DNA of 64,000 nucleotides, from contig NW_014575549.1 in assembly GCF_000708205.1 (NCBI RefSeq), forward strand, positions 62,001-126,000. Direction: 5' to 3'. The notes under the pieces are model-generated. The model had not been told where the DNA came from. It was given only the letters and a program-made list of their open reading frames with translations, and ran no database searches. The translations under genes were made by a program, and so were the position numbers. Source of the stretch: Mixia osmundae IAM 14324. Its lineage: Eukaryota; Basidiomycota; Mixiomycetes; Mixiales; Mixiaceae. Shown here piece after piece: positions 23,549 to 34,913 of the stretch. How positions within the stretch are numbered: position 1 is the stretch's first letter; each line of letters starts with the position of its first letter.

Positions 23549-24206
23549 ACGCCTCCGCGCCTTGCCGACCATGAGCCAATGAAACCTAAGATCGCCTTCT
23601 CATCGTTCCTGTGCACTCGACATATTCTTCAGCGGCTGGTTGTATCGTCGCACTTCTCGTGCAAGAACTGCATGATAGGTAGCGCCGAGCTCCCGCGCTC
23701 CCCGAATCCTCTTCTCGAGACTGATTGCCGCTGAAGCCGGATGGCTGCTGCACGGCAGGCCTCGTGCATTCTCGTGCATGCCCTCATGTACGTCCTTCCC
23801 GCCGTCACGATGGGTTCTGCAATTGAGAAAACGGCCCAGACTTCCCTAGGCTCTTCTGACACAGAAGGACCGTCCTGCCGGCGTCACTCTGGTCCCCTAT
23901 GCCACACGCGGAGAGGCTTCGGGATCGATGACGCCCAGCGGCAGATCAACAATGTTTGCCGAAGTATGCCGACACGCAAAGTCTGCCATAGCAGGGAAGA
24001 CGCCAGAGCAGAAGGTGCCGGGTATCGATTTACCATCTGCAACGGGACGCGATCAGCTCCGTGGCAACCCTAGCAGGGGGCATGACTTACCGGGCACGCA
24101 GCTTACGGACAATGCCTCCTCCTGAAGGTCGAAAACGGCACGATGTTCGAGTATGCTCAGCTCGACGCCCCAATTGAAGCGAGCGTAGCAGCAGCGCTTA
24201 TCAATT
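23549..24206. other. No gene recognised
   Basis: About 660 bp between the inner edge of the left arm and the 3' end of the secreted-protein gene. Open frames are short and overlap on both strands, with no motif. Confidence 0.45.
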
Positions 24207-25187
24207 TCAGACCATGCCGGCTGATTCGGGCCAGCTCCTCTGCTTAGCCCGTAAATCTGCCGCTCGTCCCATCGAGGCAAGCCTACCGTGACCATACTTC
24301 GAAGAAAAGCGCTGGATTTGATCCGGACAGTCTACTCGAGAGGTAATGGACTCTCCTTGCATTGACCAGATCAAACTAGCTGCAACATGAGCTGTTTCAT
24401 GAGCAAACGGCCGAGGACTGACTGTGAGCCATTGCGTGAAGTAGGGCGGGTCAGTATACTGCACTTTGCTGATGAGAACAATAGTGACTGCAGCAGGATC
24501 GGTCTCCGTGCTATCGTATCGCGATTGGCCGTTCGCGTGCACGATCTCACACATGCCAGCAGCTCGAGCCATGCAGGAGTAGGCCTGAATGATCGGCAGA
24601 CGGTCTTCCGGCACATCGTGTGCGCTCACTGTCGCATGGACTTCTTCGCACCCCAGGATCATAGGCCTGTAATCTTTGCACTCCGTCGAGAGCTGAAAGT
24701 AGCCATTGGGTCCGCAGACGATCCTGGACTGCGTGGGCTTATCGATGGTGAATGAGTCTGTGCTCACGCCGAGGGTGACGCTGACGGTAGTGACACTGCG
24801 ACAGCAGGTACGTTCTTCCCGAGTCCAAGCAGGTTGTGCCCAGCCTTCTGGACCGATGATGTTGACATCGAGCTGGGCAAAGACGTGTTGGCCAAAGCGA
24901 AAGACGTTTGTCAGTCTGACTGGACCAGTGTTACTTCGTTCGAGGAGCTTCCACTCCACTTGATCACCCTTGGCGACGACGACAACATCAAGCGTTGTGC
25001 CTGGCACGAGTGCTGTTGTACGAGTCTGGCAGATGCCGTCTGCCTGTGCGACAAGATGGTAATGCATCGCGAACAGGTCATCGCTTGCCGTGGACGATGT
25101 TATAGCCAGCTTCTGACCAAAGTAGGCGGAGGCGACATGCACAAAAGTTGTCGAGAGTAACGAGGACAGAAGAAGAGGAGGGTACAT
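24207..25187 (-). CDS. Predicted secreted Cys-rich protein
   Basis: A single exon of 326 residues from the ATG at 25187; an ATG 13 codons upstream would bury the signal peptide. The N terminus PPLLLSSLLSTTFVHVASA is a typical cleaved signal sequence. The mature part has about ten Cys. Two regions look like copies of one domain: HYHLVAQADGICQTRTTAL and, about 180 residues later, IQAYSCMARAAGMCEIVHAN, each followed by a hydrophobic strand-rich segment (TTLDVVVVAKGDQVEWKL and AAVTIVLISKVQY). No enzyme motif is visible. A secreted effector or surface protein is possible, but that is inference from the signal and Cys content. Confidence 0.6.
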   Translation of the reverse strand: MYPPLLLSSLLSTTFVHVASAYFGQKLAITSSTASDDLFAMHYHLVAQADGICQTRTTALVPGTTLDVVVVAKGDQVEWKLLERSNTGPVRLTNVFRFGQHVFAQLDVNIIGPEGWAQPAWTREERTCCRSVTTVSVTLGVSTDSFTIDKPTQSRIVCGPNGYFQLSTECKDYRPMILGCEEVHATVSAHDVPEDRLPIIQAYSCMARAAGMCEIVHANGQSRYDSTETDPAAVTIVLISKVQYTDPPYFTQWLTVSPRPFAHETAHVAASLIWSMQGESITSRVDCPDQIQRFSSKYGHGRLASMGRAADLRAKQRSWPESAGMV

Positions 25188-25321
25188 CGAGCGGGCTCGG
25201 AGCGCTCGCAGGAGGTCTGTCTTCAATCTGAGGGAAACTGCTAAGCGCGCTCGAATTCGCCTCAGAGAAATTCTGTCGATTGCTTGACGACCTGAGAGCA
25301 GTCAAAGGTAGACCGACGACC

Positions 25322-26090
25322 ATGAGCTCCAATCACGAAGATGAGGACGACGATGGCATCAATGCCATGCGAGCGAGGTTGCAAGAGATGGAAGCAGAGC
25401 GAGCAAAGATTATGGAGATGACCAAAGCATCCCATTCAGCTGCACCCGTCGCCGGTTCACCCGCTGTTGCGCCAGCTCAGACGTCTCAAGGCTGGTCGAC
25501 ACGTTGTCCAGCTCGAGTAGCGAGCTGACACCAGTGACCAGCAGGACAGGCGACTGAAGACGAGACGGGCGATGCCAGCATGACCGAGGAAGAGCGTGAG
25601 GCTATCGATTCGAGGAGTATCTACGTCGGCAATGTGAGTCACCCCACACCTTTTGCAGATCTGATAGCTCATGACGCATGGACAGGTCGACTACGGTGCA
25701 ACACCCGAAGAACTACAACAGCTCTTCAAAGACTGTGGCACCATCAATCGAGTGACGATCCTGTGCGACAAATTCACAAGGCACCCCAAAGGGTCAGCAC
25801 ACGTACCTCCTGTAGCATGTCAGGTGCTGATGAAGTATTGTAGGTTCGCATATGTCGAGTTCTCAGAGCCAACATTCGTAGCCAATGCCATCTCAATGAA
25901 CGAAACGCTCTTCCGTGGTCGCATGATCCTCGTCAAAGCGAAACGGACCAACGTGCCCGGCATGTCTGCGCGAGGCAGGGGACGCGGCCGCGCGAGAGGC
26001 TATCGGGGCGGTGGTCGGGGAGGCTACTACGGCTATGACCCGTATTATCGGCCGAGAGGGCGAGGAAGGGGCCGAGGAGCAGCATTCTGA
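25322..26090 (+). CDS. PAB2: Nuclear polyadenylate-binding protein Pab2 (PABPN1 family)
   Basis: Four exons, 25322-25502, 25545-25633, 25686-25792 and 25844-26090, give 207 residues. The order is an acidic N terminus with a coiled-coil ([18 protein letters not shown]), then one RRM with RNP2 SIYVGNVDYG and RNP1 GFAYVEFSE. The tail is Arg/Gly-rich ([20 protein letters not shown]), a likely arginine-methylation target. This matches S. pombe Pab2 and human PABPN1, which bind poly(A) in the nucleus and steer RNA to the exosome. The RRM exons join cleanly. The first intron is less sure: a 42-nt GT-AG intron (25503-25544) or a slightly longer GC-AG version would both fit. Confidence 0.92.
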
Positions 26091-26258
26091 GAGAGACTCA
26101 TCCTCATAAAAGATCAGAGTTTGCTTGTACAATGTATCATCTCAGCCCGCTCAGCTCGCCATCAGACCTGACCGTCTCGACAGTGAGAAAGGAGAAAGCG
26201 AGCGCACGACAGAGCGAGCTCAGGGCATGCTGCATTCCTGACATGATTCTAGTACGCA

Positions 26259-28388
26259 TTACGCTCTGTGAACGTTAGTCGGAGAGTTAGCGAGTGGTAT
26301 ACGAAGCGCTCAATGAGCTCACGTGTAAGTCGAGGCAGACACATTGCCTCCTCTGCCGGTCCAGTTGGTGTGGATTGCAGTGCCTTCCTTGTACTTGTCG
26401 CCGCAGAACTCTGGCAGGATCTGGTAGGTATGCTGCAAACCTCAAAATCAGGACCATGACTGCTCGTGATATCATCCTACATACTGCGCCAAAGTAGTCG
26501 CGCTGGGCTTGCAGAAGCGAAGCAGGCAAACGCTCGGTGCGGTAGCCATCGAAGAAACTGAGCGCAGTGCTAAACGCAGGCGTTGGGATTCCCCACAGAG
26601 CAGCCTGGGCGGCAATTCTTCGCCAGCCGGGCTGTGCCTTGTGGATGGCAGAGTTGAAGAAATCGTTGAAGAGCAAGTTCTCTAGTTCGGGCTCTGCCTT
26701 GAATGCCTTTGTGATATCGGCCAAGAAGACGGATCGGATGATGCAGCCGCCTCGCCACATGAGCGCGATGCCGGCATTGTTGAGCTTCCAGCCGTATTCC
26801 TTTGCAGCTTCGCGCATGAGCATGAAGCCTTGGGAGTAAGAGATGATCTTGGAAGCGTAGAGAGCCTGCTCGAGATCGTCGATGAACTGCTGCTTGTCAC
26901 CTTTGAACTCTTCCTGTGCAGGTCCGCCGAGCTTCTTGGAAGCGCGTGTGCGTTCTGCTTTGATGGATGATAGGCATCGAGCAAACACAGCTTCGCCGAT
27001 GAGCGTGACGGGCATGCCCATATCGAGCGCATTGATAGCGGTCCATTTGCCTGTGCCCTTTTGGCCGGCCACATCGGCAATCTTGGTTACAAGCGGTGTG
27101 CCATCTTCGTCGTTGTACTTGAGGATATCGCGTGTGATCTCGATCAAGAAGGAGTCAAGGACACCCTTGTTCCAAGTAGTGAAGACGTCGGCAATCTCTG
27201 CCTCCTTCATGCCGAGACCGCGCTTGAGGATATCGTAGGCCTCGCAGATGAGCTGCATGTCACCGTATTCAATGCCATTGTGGACCATCTTGACGTACTG
27301 TTCGCCGCGAAAATAGGCACGTCAGCGCATGCTATCGACTTTCGAATACGGACGGACGTGACCAGCGCCTTCTTGGCCGACCCAGTCACAGCAGGGCTCG
27401 CCATCAGATTGAGCAGCAGTCTTCTGAAAGATCTCTTTGATCTCGGGCCAGGCGGCATCCGATCCACCGGGCACTGTTGCTGCATATCAATATAGTTTCA
27501 TAGCACGTACGCAGAGACTGACTGAGTGATGGGCCATGACGAGCGCCTTCTTCGCCGCCAGAGACACCCGAGCCGACAAAGAGCAAGCCCTTGGCCTCGA
27601 GCTCCTTTGTACGCCTGTTCGTGTCCGGGTAATGCGACTGTCAAGTCGTGACTACTTGAGCTCTGCTTGTGCAGCTGCGCAAAGGACCCACGTTGCCACC
27701 ATCAATGATGATATCGCCCTTTTCGAAGACCTCAAGGAGCTGGCTGATGAAAGCGTCGACGGCCGGACCTGCCTTGACGAGGATGATGACCTTGCGTGGC
27801 TTCTTGAGCTTGTCCGCGAGCTCCTTGATGGCTATCTCGACCCGAGCATTCAGCAGAGTTGCTAGCAATGACGCGACATGGAAGCTCACAGTGAGCGCCG
27901 ATGACGTTTGTGCCCTTTGCTTCGTTTCCGAGGAAGTCGTCGACCTTGGAGACCGTACGGTTGTACGCACAGACGGTGTAGCCTTTGTCGTTCCTGATTG
28001 CGTATAGACATGGAGATTAGCTCGCTCGGACTGGTCTGAACCGTAAGCTCACATGTTCAGAATGAGGTTCTGGCCCATGACGGCCAAGCCGATGAGGCCA
28101 ATGTCGGCACTGGCAGCATTGACATGGCACCGGCAGTGGCGGCGTAAAGTAGAGATGCGATCAAAATGAGGTCAGCCGAGGTGCATCGTCATATTGAGCG
28201 AATCAAAGGACACAAGAAGGCGGAGAAGCAACCAGTCAGCTCTGTCATGCTAATCCTGACTCCGGATCGGCCACTCGAGAAGGGACCACAAGCGAGGCAA
28301 GCTTGAGAGCGGGCAGCTCTTTGCCCCAAGATATGCTCCCAACGCCCGACCGAAGCGAGCGAGAGACTCACACTGCAGTCTCTGACAT
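26259..28388 (-). CDS. GND1: 6-phosphogluconate dehydrogenase (decarboxylating)
   Basis: Nine exons: 28388-28372, 28109-28053, 27993-27890, 27831-27692, 27637-27523, 27473-27358, 27297-26485, 26432-26323 and 26265-26259. They give 492 residues (yeast 489). The enzyme makes ribulose-5-phosphate and NADPH in the oxidative pentose phosphate pathway. The N-terminal NADP fold reads [18 protein letters not shown]. Further marks are [51 protein letters not shown] and the tail [16 protein letters not shown]. The first exon is only 17 nt (MSETA) and is followed by a 262-nt intron, the longest found here. The last exon is 7 nt (the end of Ala plus stop). The acceptor at 27474 recreates the ATG codon of SLMPGG. 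Confidence 0.95.
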
Positions 28389-28529
28389 GATGAGCTGATT
28401 CGATATCGCTTTAAGACGCTCTCCGCTCGGTTTATTGGGGTGCGACAGGTTGAAGCAGGTCTTCTCGCTCTCTCGCTCTCTGACGCTATCGCAAAAGCGC
28501 GAGAACAAGATGACGTGGCATCGTGTTCA

Positions 28530-31504
28530 TCAGGTGACAACAGTCGGCGGAAAGCTAAAATCTGTCTGGTCCTGATGAGCAGCCCCGTCGACGTTGTAGG
28601 CTAGTCGTATGCGTAATCGTATCGCGCTCTGTCTGACTGTCAGCGGTGATCCACGATACGAAGTAAGACACATACACCTGGCGGTGCCATAATGCGCATC
28701 TGCTGCGTCTCTGATTGGCCTGGGCTTATCTCATTGCTGGACATAGGCATCAATTGTAGCTTTTGTGTCTGCCAACGAGACCGCGTCAGATTTTAATATG
28801 ATCCTGAGACGATGAACGGACCTTTGGCACAGCAGCTTGGAAGACTACGCCGCTAAGCTCTGATGTCGTTGCAGCAGTGAATGTGGCGGTAATGTTCATG
28901 ACATTGGCACGTTGAGCGTCCTTCTGCGCGGTGAAGGATAGCTCGAGGCCGTTGGCGTTATATGCAGGGTACGCCTCTGGCGCTGCCGCAGGAATTTCGT
29001 CGTCGCCGCCGAACAAGCCCATGACGTCTGTGTTCGCCTGCTGTCTGCCAGTCGGTGCCGCCGTTGGAGCGGGCGCATCGTTTGACCCGAAGATGTCGGC
29101 TAGAAGGTCCTGGGTAGCTTGCTGACTACTTTGACCAGCTGCAGATGTCTCTCCGCCCTGCTCGTTCAACTGACATTAATTGATCGGTCAGCATGGGTGC
29201 CTGCTGAGGGGTCAAGGACGCACATCTGCTTCCGGCCGTGTAGACCCGACTGCGCGCTTCTCACTGACGATCCCGATGACGGTGGCTTTGAGCTCGGGCG
29301 GTGGCATCCGCTCCAGAACGCCCGAGCGAACGTCGCTCGTTGCGCGTAGCAAAGCACCAAACTCGACAGATCGCTGCTGAATCTCGACATCCACGCTCTG
29401 ATCGTATCGCTGCATGAGCGTGCCGATCCTGATAAGCTGTGACTGATCTGTCAGGCGCGTGCTGAGTTTCGTTAGGGATGCGAGGACGAATTGTCGAATA
29501 GTCTGATTGGCGTAGGGCGATTGCAGAACGATCTCCTCCAAGTCAATGATATCCTGATCAGTCGCCTGTCCACGGAGTCTAGAGGTCAGTAATCACGAGC
29601 GTATCGATAAGGCTGCACAGACCTCGCGTAGGACATCGTCCTCTTCAAATGCGCCACCCTGAATAAGCACATCACCAAATTCGCCGATGATCCAGACGCC
29701 AGCCAGAGTCAGAGACTCTTGCGAGACGTCTTGCCTCAGCGCAGAATAGAGCTTTTGGACCGTGTAAGCTTGCAGCTCTGGTGTATGCGAGACGAGACGG
29801 ATGAAATTGCTCAGTACTTCCTCGCGTACGTAGTTGCCAGCCTGTGTCCGTAACGTCAGGGCTGTCAAATTAGCAACGCGAGGGGCGTACCAGTTTAAGC
29901 ACGCGTAGGACAGTGTCAATGTGCCACCGCCTGTTGGGCGCGAATCGTTCGGCAGCAAAGCAGATCTGAGTCGTCATGCCGAGCTTGAACTCATTGTCTG
30001 CGACCTCCAGGAAGGCAAGCAGTTCCCTCGTGAGTACCCGAACGTTGGCGTCATTGATAAGCGCGTAAGACAGCTCGAGCGCTCTCCGTCGGATTGAGAT
30101 GTCCCCATCGCGTAGACAGTCTAAGATGATGGCGCGGTGCCTTTGCACGGCGTTGGTGTCCATCGCGACAACTTTGTTCAGCGTGTTCAGCGCGACATAT
30201 CTGCGTAGCCGTAAGCAGTCACACTGGCAGCAGCGAGCATGGAACCCACCGGATATTGTTGTCTCTGTTGCCTAGGAATTTGCCTAGAATATTGATAGCC
30301 ATCACACGCAAGCCAGATTCCGCTTCGATATCGAGGATAGTGAGCACCGCTTCGTAGAGAATCGAGTTGCCGACGTTCTTTGTCGATTCTGTATTTGTAG
30401 CCACTTGCGCGAGGATATCGTTCATCGCTTCGGATGAGACAGGATCATCCTTCCCCAGGAGGCGCAGCAAGCGCAGTATTTTGACCTGCAGGAACGGGTC
30501 GGTGATGCCGCTGACATCGTGCTCGGGCGAGTAGCCCGTCGTGACGAGGGCTTTGAGATGTCGGACAAGGAGCGGCACTGTTGCTCTGAAGCTCTCCAGC
30601 GCGTTGGGATCCAGTGCACACATATCTGTGACGAGCGTGACGCCGCAGAGTAAGACGCCGTGATTGCGATCGGAAAGTAAGGCGCTGGCTCGGTCTATGA
30701 AGTGATCAAGCAAATCTGGCACTTTGCGCACAATTCTCATAGCACATAGCGATGCCTTCAGGCTCACGTAAGTCCTCTGGGCAAGTCCTGACTGTCGCAG
30801 CTTACCTTCTTGCGTATGTAAGTGTTATTGCCGCCCATAAGCTTTTCAACTTCGTTCGATAAGTCTCTTGCCATCTCTTCTGATGAAATGTTGGCGAATG
30901 TGCAGAGCGCGAGACCGACGATGTACATGTTTGCATGGTTCATGTCACTGTGAGCGGGTCCAGTCAGCTGATGTGAAGCCTGATGAAAGGCGCGTCGCTT
31001 GCTTCTTGAGGGAATTGGTGACCAGCGTCAGAACCTCTTGATTCTCATCGAGCAAGAGCATGATGCCGAGATAGCCAAGTCGCTTGTCTGCAAACTTTGG
31101 ACTCGCAACGAGCTTGAGGCATTCTATTTGACCGAAATGGGCAGGATAGCCCAGCATGTGAATGTACAGCAGCTGTCGCGCTCGTGTGAACTTTTTCAGC
31201 GGTCGGGGAGGCTCATGCTGACCTTTGCTATGTTGTGATGACGGGCGAAGCTATCCTCTTCCTTGAACGAAGTACGGATAGCTGCCGATTCTTTCTGTAT
31301 GACCGCCCGCTCATCTGCGATCGTCTTGGTCGCGCGCTGCACCGACGTAGGTCATGTCAGCTATGCGATGCGAACAGACAGAGCATGAGCAGCTCACGAT
31401 GGCCTTGATCAGGGCTGCAGGAACACATGACACAGGTCGCTTTCGTTAGCCACGCGTTTGCCGGCGATAGGAAGCTCGAGCTCACCCTTGAGGTTGTAAT
31501 ACAT
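28530..31504 (-). CDS. APL4: AP-1 adaptor complex large subunit gamma (gamma-adaptin)
   Basis: Twelve exons: 31504-31486, 31413-31397, 31336-31223, 31172-31003, 30947-30806, 30755-30250, 30200-29891, 29841-29623, 29565-29224, 29169-28822, 28768-28678 and 28636-28530. They give 794 residues. The trunk reads [59 protein letters not shown] and so on. A hinge with [14 protein letters not shown] follows, then a C-terminal gamma-ear ending in [17 protein letters not shown]-1 sorts cargo into clathrin coats between the trans-Golgi and endosomes. The first two exons are 19 and 17 nt. The intron at 30948-31002 uses a GC donor (AA|GCAAGC), which alone restores NSLKND. It runs head to head with TAF6 over 190 bp. 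Confidence 0.95.
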
Positions 31505-31694
31505 CCTGACGATGAGATTCTCAAGCCGCCCAGTGGATGAGGGCCGGTCGACAGCGGCGAGTCAGGCGAGCGCAGCTTCGCACTGTTGCAGGCAATCGCA
31601 GGCGCCGCGACGAGCTGTCTTCTCCACTTAGCGGGGAAAAAGCTCGCGTCGCCCTGGACTGCTGGACTCGAGCCTCCGACAGGCCAGCTGGAAC

Positions 31695-33557
31695 ATGGCG
31701 CCAGCTCGCGGACCGTCGTCTAGCGTATGGCCTGCCGATTCTGTCAAGGTTCCTCCTCAGGTGCTGCAGCACACTTCACGAGCTGACGCGGGCTAGCAGG
31801 ACGTGGCAGAGTCATGCGGCATCGCCAATCTGTCCGACGAAGTGGCTGCTGCTCTCGCTACGGATGTAGAGTACAGACTACACGAGCTCGTCGAGGCAGG
31901 TGTGATGGATTGATACAAGTACCGCTGTAATGAGTGTCTTTCTGCTCGCAGGAAAGTCTCAAATTCATGCGACATGCTAAGCGGACGAAGCTGCGGGTGG
32001 ACGACATTGACTATGCGCTCAAGGCTCGCAATGTAGAGGCATGTCAACCTATCTGAGTATCAGGGCTGTGTAGACTAATAAAGATGTGGTCATGCAGCCG
32101 CTCTACGGCTTCCGAACCAATACGCCGCTTGCCTTTCGAAAGACGACGACAGCGACGGGCACGGTCTATTACGTCGAGGATGAGGAGATCGACCTCAACA
32201 GGATACTGCACGCTCAACTGCCACCAGCGCCACGCGATGTGAGCTACACAGCACACTGGCTTGCCATAGAAGGGGTGCAACCAGCGATACCTCAGAACCC
32301 GTCTCCTGCAGGCAAGGCTTCATGGCAGCACAGCACGAAGCAGCGGGCTAATGCAGTGTTCACTCGCAGAGATACGAGCATTGCAGACACCGCATCTACA
32401 TGCCAATGCCTTTGGCAGTCGAGCCGGCGGCTTTGCATCCCAAGCGCCGAAAGTGCCGACAGCCAATCCAGACGATGTGCGACCACTCGTCAAACATGTC
32501 CTCTCGCGCGAGCTGCAGCTCTACTTCGAGCGTCTCGTTGCCGCTGCGACGTCCGAGAGTGACGAGACGATGCGGGAAGCTGCACTCGCCAGTCTGCGAG
32601 GCGATACCGGCATCGGACCGCTCGTGCCTTATCTCGTGCAGTGGAGTGTCGAAAAGGTATCTCCAAGTCTTACGACTGTCGTTTCGTCTGACATAGCGAA
32701 ACCCAGATTGCACACAATTTGCGAGATCTCGTGCTGCTCGATCAAACACTGTCTGTCATTCATGCACTCATCGATAACCCGAATCTTTTCATAGAGCCCT
32801 ACGTACAGTGGCCGACCTTAGCTCATTACAGAGCTGACATGGTGCGATGCTGCAGCTGCATCAGATCTTCCCAGCGGTCTTGACGCCCTTGCTCACGACC
32901 GTCCTCGGCGATGGCTCGGCAGTCGCATTTGGCGCAGCTCAATTGCACAGTACAGACCTCCGTCAGCACGCAGGGTCACTGCTCCGACTGATCATGGACC
33001 GCTACGCACATGCTTATCCCGCCCTGAAGCCTCGGATATTGCGGGCACTTGTCCGTGCATTGACTGAGCTGCCCATGCTGCCCTCGACCGCAGAAGGCGA
33101 GCTCAGCGAGCGGGTGAGCGTAGCCGCCTCTATCGGCACGCGGTATGGAGCAGTCTTGGGCATACAAGCCATGGGCACGCAAGTCGTTCAGAGTATCCTG
33201 GGCAACTCGCAACATCTCAGGACAGTCAGCCAAGCCCTCGGAGATGCCAGTCAGGATGCTACGGCTGCGGTGCAAAGCGACATTGAGCACTGTGCGACCG
33301 CTCTACAAGGGGCTCTCAAAGCAGGCTTCGAATCAAGCTCAGAAGAGACACAAGCCAGCTCAAAGAATATGCTTGACTACTTTGGCGCATTTTTAGGCAA
33401 ATTCCTGGAAGAGCGGGACGGACAAATGGCAGCTCAGCTGTACAATGCCATTCGAAGCCATAACGATTCGCTTGCTCAGCTCAACCAGATCACCCAGGCT
33501 GCCAAGCCAAATGGCAACGCAGCAGACGAGGAGGAAGATGCGATGGAGACCAGCTAG
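31695..33557 (+). CDS. TAF6: TFIID subunit TAF6
   Basis: Seven exons: 31695-31748, 31800-31895, 31952-32038, 32098-32311, 32370-32656, 32707-32802 and 32856-33557. They give 511 residues. The N-terminal histone fold reads VWPADSVKDVAESCGIANLS, VEYRLHELVEESLKFMRHAK and VDDIDYALKARNVEPLYGF. The C-terminal HEAT-like TAF6C domain reads FERLVAAATSESDETMREAA, PYLVQWSVEKIAHNLRDL and ALVRALTELPMLP. TAF6 pairs with TAF9 in TFIID (and in SAGA in many fungi). Three introns (31896-31951, 32039-32097, 32312-32369) need GC donors to keep the conserved frame, for instance NVE|PLYGF with donor GAG|GCATGT. Confidence 0.95.
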
Positions 33558-33637
33558 ACTGTGCTGTATCGGCCAAACGTGTTGCTTGTAAGATACAACG
33601 TGACAGTGTGACGCAGTCCGGACGAGGGTGGCAGTGA

Positions 33638-34601
33638 CTACTTTGCGGATCCTGCCGCACCGACAATTGCACCCTGCCACAGGAGTCTGTTAGCTCCATC
33701 ATGCATAGGACTAGCTCGGATGTACCATTGCAATGATGAGCTGATTGATCGTATCGAGATTGCCAAGAGGTTGTGCGTCGATCTGTGCAGTTCTCGCGTC
33801 CTGCGTGACTTGCGGGACGGCGGACGAAGTAGACGAGGGTACGACAACAATTGATGAGGAAGACGCTCTGGTGCTCGTCGTGGGAGCAACATAGACGCTC
33901 GAAGGTGCTACGTAACTCGATGTCCATTGCTGTTGCTGTTGTGTCGTTGCGGGCGGCGTGTAGGTTGACGAAGGGGGAGTGTAGTAAGATGTGCTGGGCG
34001 TGTAACGTGGCGTGGTCGAGCTGGCAGGCTGGTCGTCGCCTCCGCCACCCGCTGACCAGGTGATCTGGATGACCCCGACGGATTGATCGGCAAAGTAGGA
34101 GAAGAGCGAGGGCGAGAGGTCGAGCGCGCCATATGGACAGCCCGGGCAACTGTTCTGCCTGTATTAGCTCAGTCCACTCTGAGATTGCTCGAGTATACCT
34201 GTCTATATCAGCAAAAGTCAGCTCTACGTTCACTTCAGCGGAGAGTATGTGCTCACCCTGAACGGTGGCCTGAGTAGACTTGCCGCCGTAGGAGATTGTG
34301 ATTGTCTGACCGCACCAGCCGTTGTTCATCTGCTGCTCGTTCATTGCGACGACCTGTATGATAGATGTGACGATCAGTATCACCAGAAAGCCATCATAAG
34401 GCATCACCCACGAATTCTGAGTTGTACAGCATCGAGCCGCACGAGCCTGCACTGCCAGTCTGAGTATTGTAGAACGTCCCTCTGTCCTCTCATGGGGTCA
34501 GATAGGTCCCATGTCCTGCGCATATGAGCTCGCCTTCCACTGAACGCAAACGCAGTCGGTAGTAGGCCGGCAACAAGCAAGATGCCCGTGTTATGCCTCA
34601 T
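33638..34601 (-). CDS. Secreted RlpA-like double-psi beta-barrel protein with Ser/Thr-rich tail
   Basis: Six exons: 34601-34534, 34481-34412, 34353-34257, 34202-34199, 34149-33726 and 33673-33638. They give 232 residues. A signal peptide (NTGILLVAGLLPTAFAF) is followed by a barwin/RlpA-like domain: SGRGTFYNTQTGSAGSCGS, NNGWCGQTITISYGGKSTQ, VQDSCPGCPYGALDLSPSLF. A Tyr/Pro/Ser/Thr-rich tail then ends in a small hydrophobic stretch. Proteins of this fungal group are secreted and include the riboflavin-aldehyde-forming-enzyme-like and expansin-related families. Two features are odd. The first intron needs a GC donor to give GRGTFY. The conserved VQDSCPGC requires a 4-nt exon (34202-34199) between two introns; without it the frame is wrong, and keeping the whole stretch hits a stop. 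Confidence 0.82.
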
Positions 34602-34636
34602 GTTTGCCTTTGTTACTTGATCGTCAGATCTAGCGC

Positions 34637-34773
34637 CAGTGAACCCTTCGTGGCCAAACTTGGTCTCACTCGAGCGTGAGGCTGTGGTGCCCTATGTGCT
34701 GGGCCTGCTTGTAATGCTTCTCGCTTGTCTCTTGCCTCGACTAGTTCGCAATGCGGCCGAACGACTTGGTTGA
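34637..34773 (+). other. Short open frame with one hydrophobic helix
   Basis: The frame reads PSWPNLVSLEREAVVPYV then LGLLVMLLACLLPRLVRNA and ends ERLG. It looks like the C-terminal half of a small single-helix membrane protein. No ATG lies in frame just upstream, so a first exon would be needed, and that would overlap the 5' region of the RlpA-like gene. I do not recognise it, and it may be chance. The rest of 34602-34913 holds nothing I can identify. Confidence 0.25.
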
Positions 34774-34913
34774 TATTTCGATAGTTCAGCCGACGCGCGG
34801 TCGCGCTTTTGCTGCTCGTTCCTGTCCCCGCCGACTTTGCGAACCTACTGAAAACACTCTACATTCGATACAACGGAGGTGCTCGCAGGCCACTCAAGAA
34901 TGACGATGCCTGA

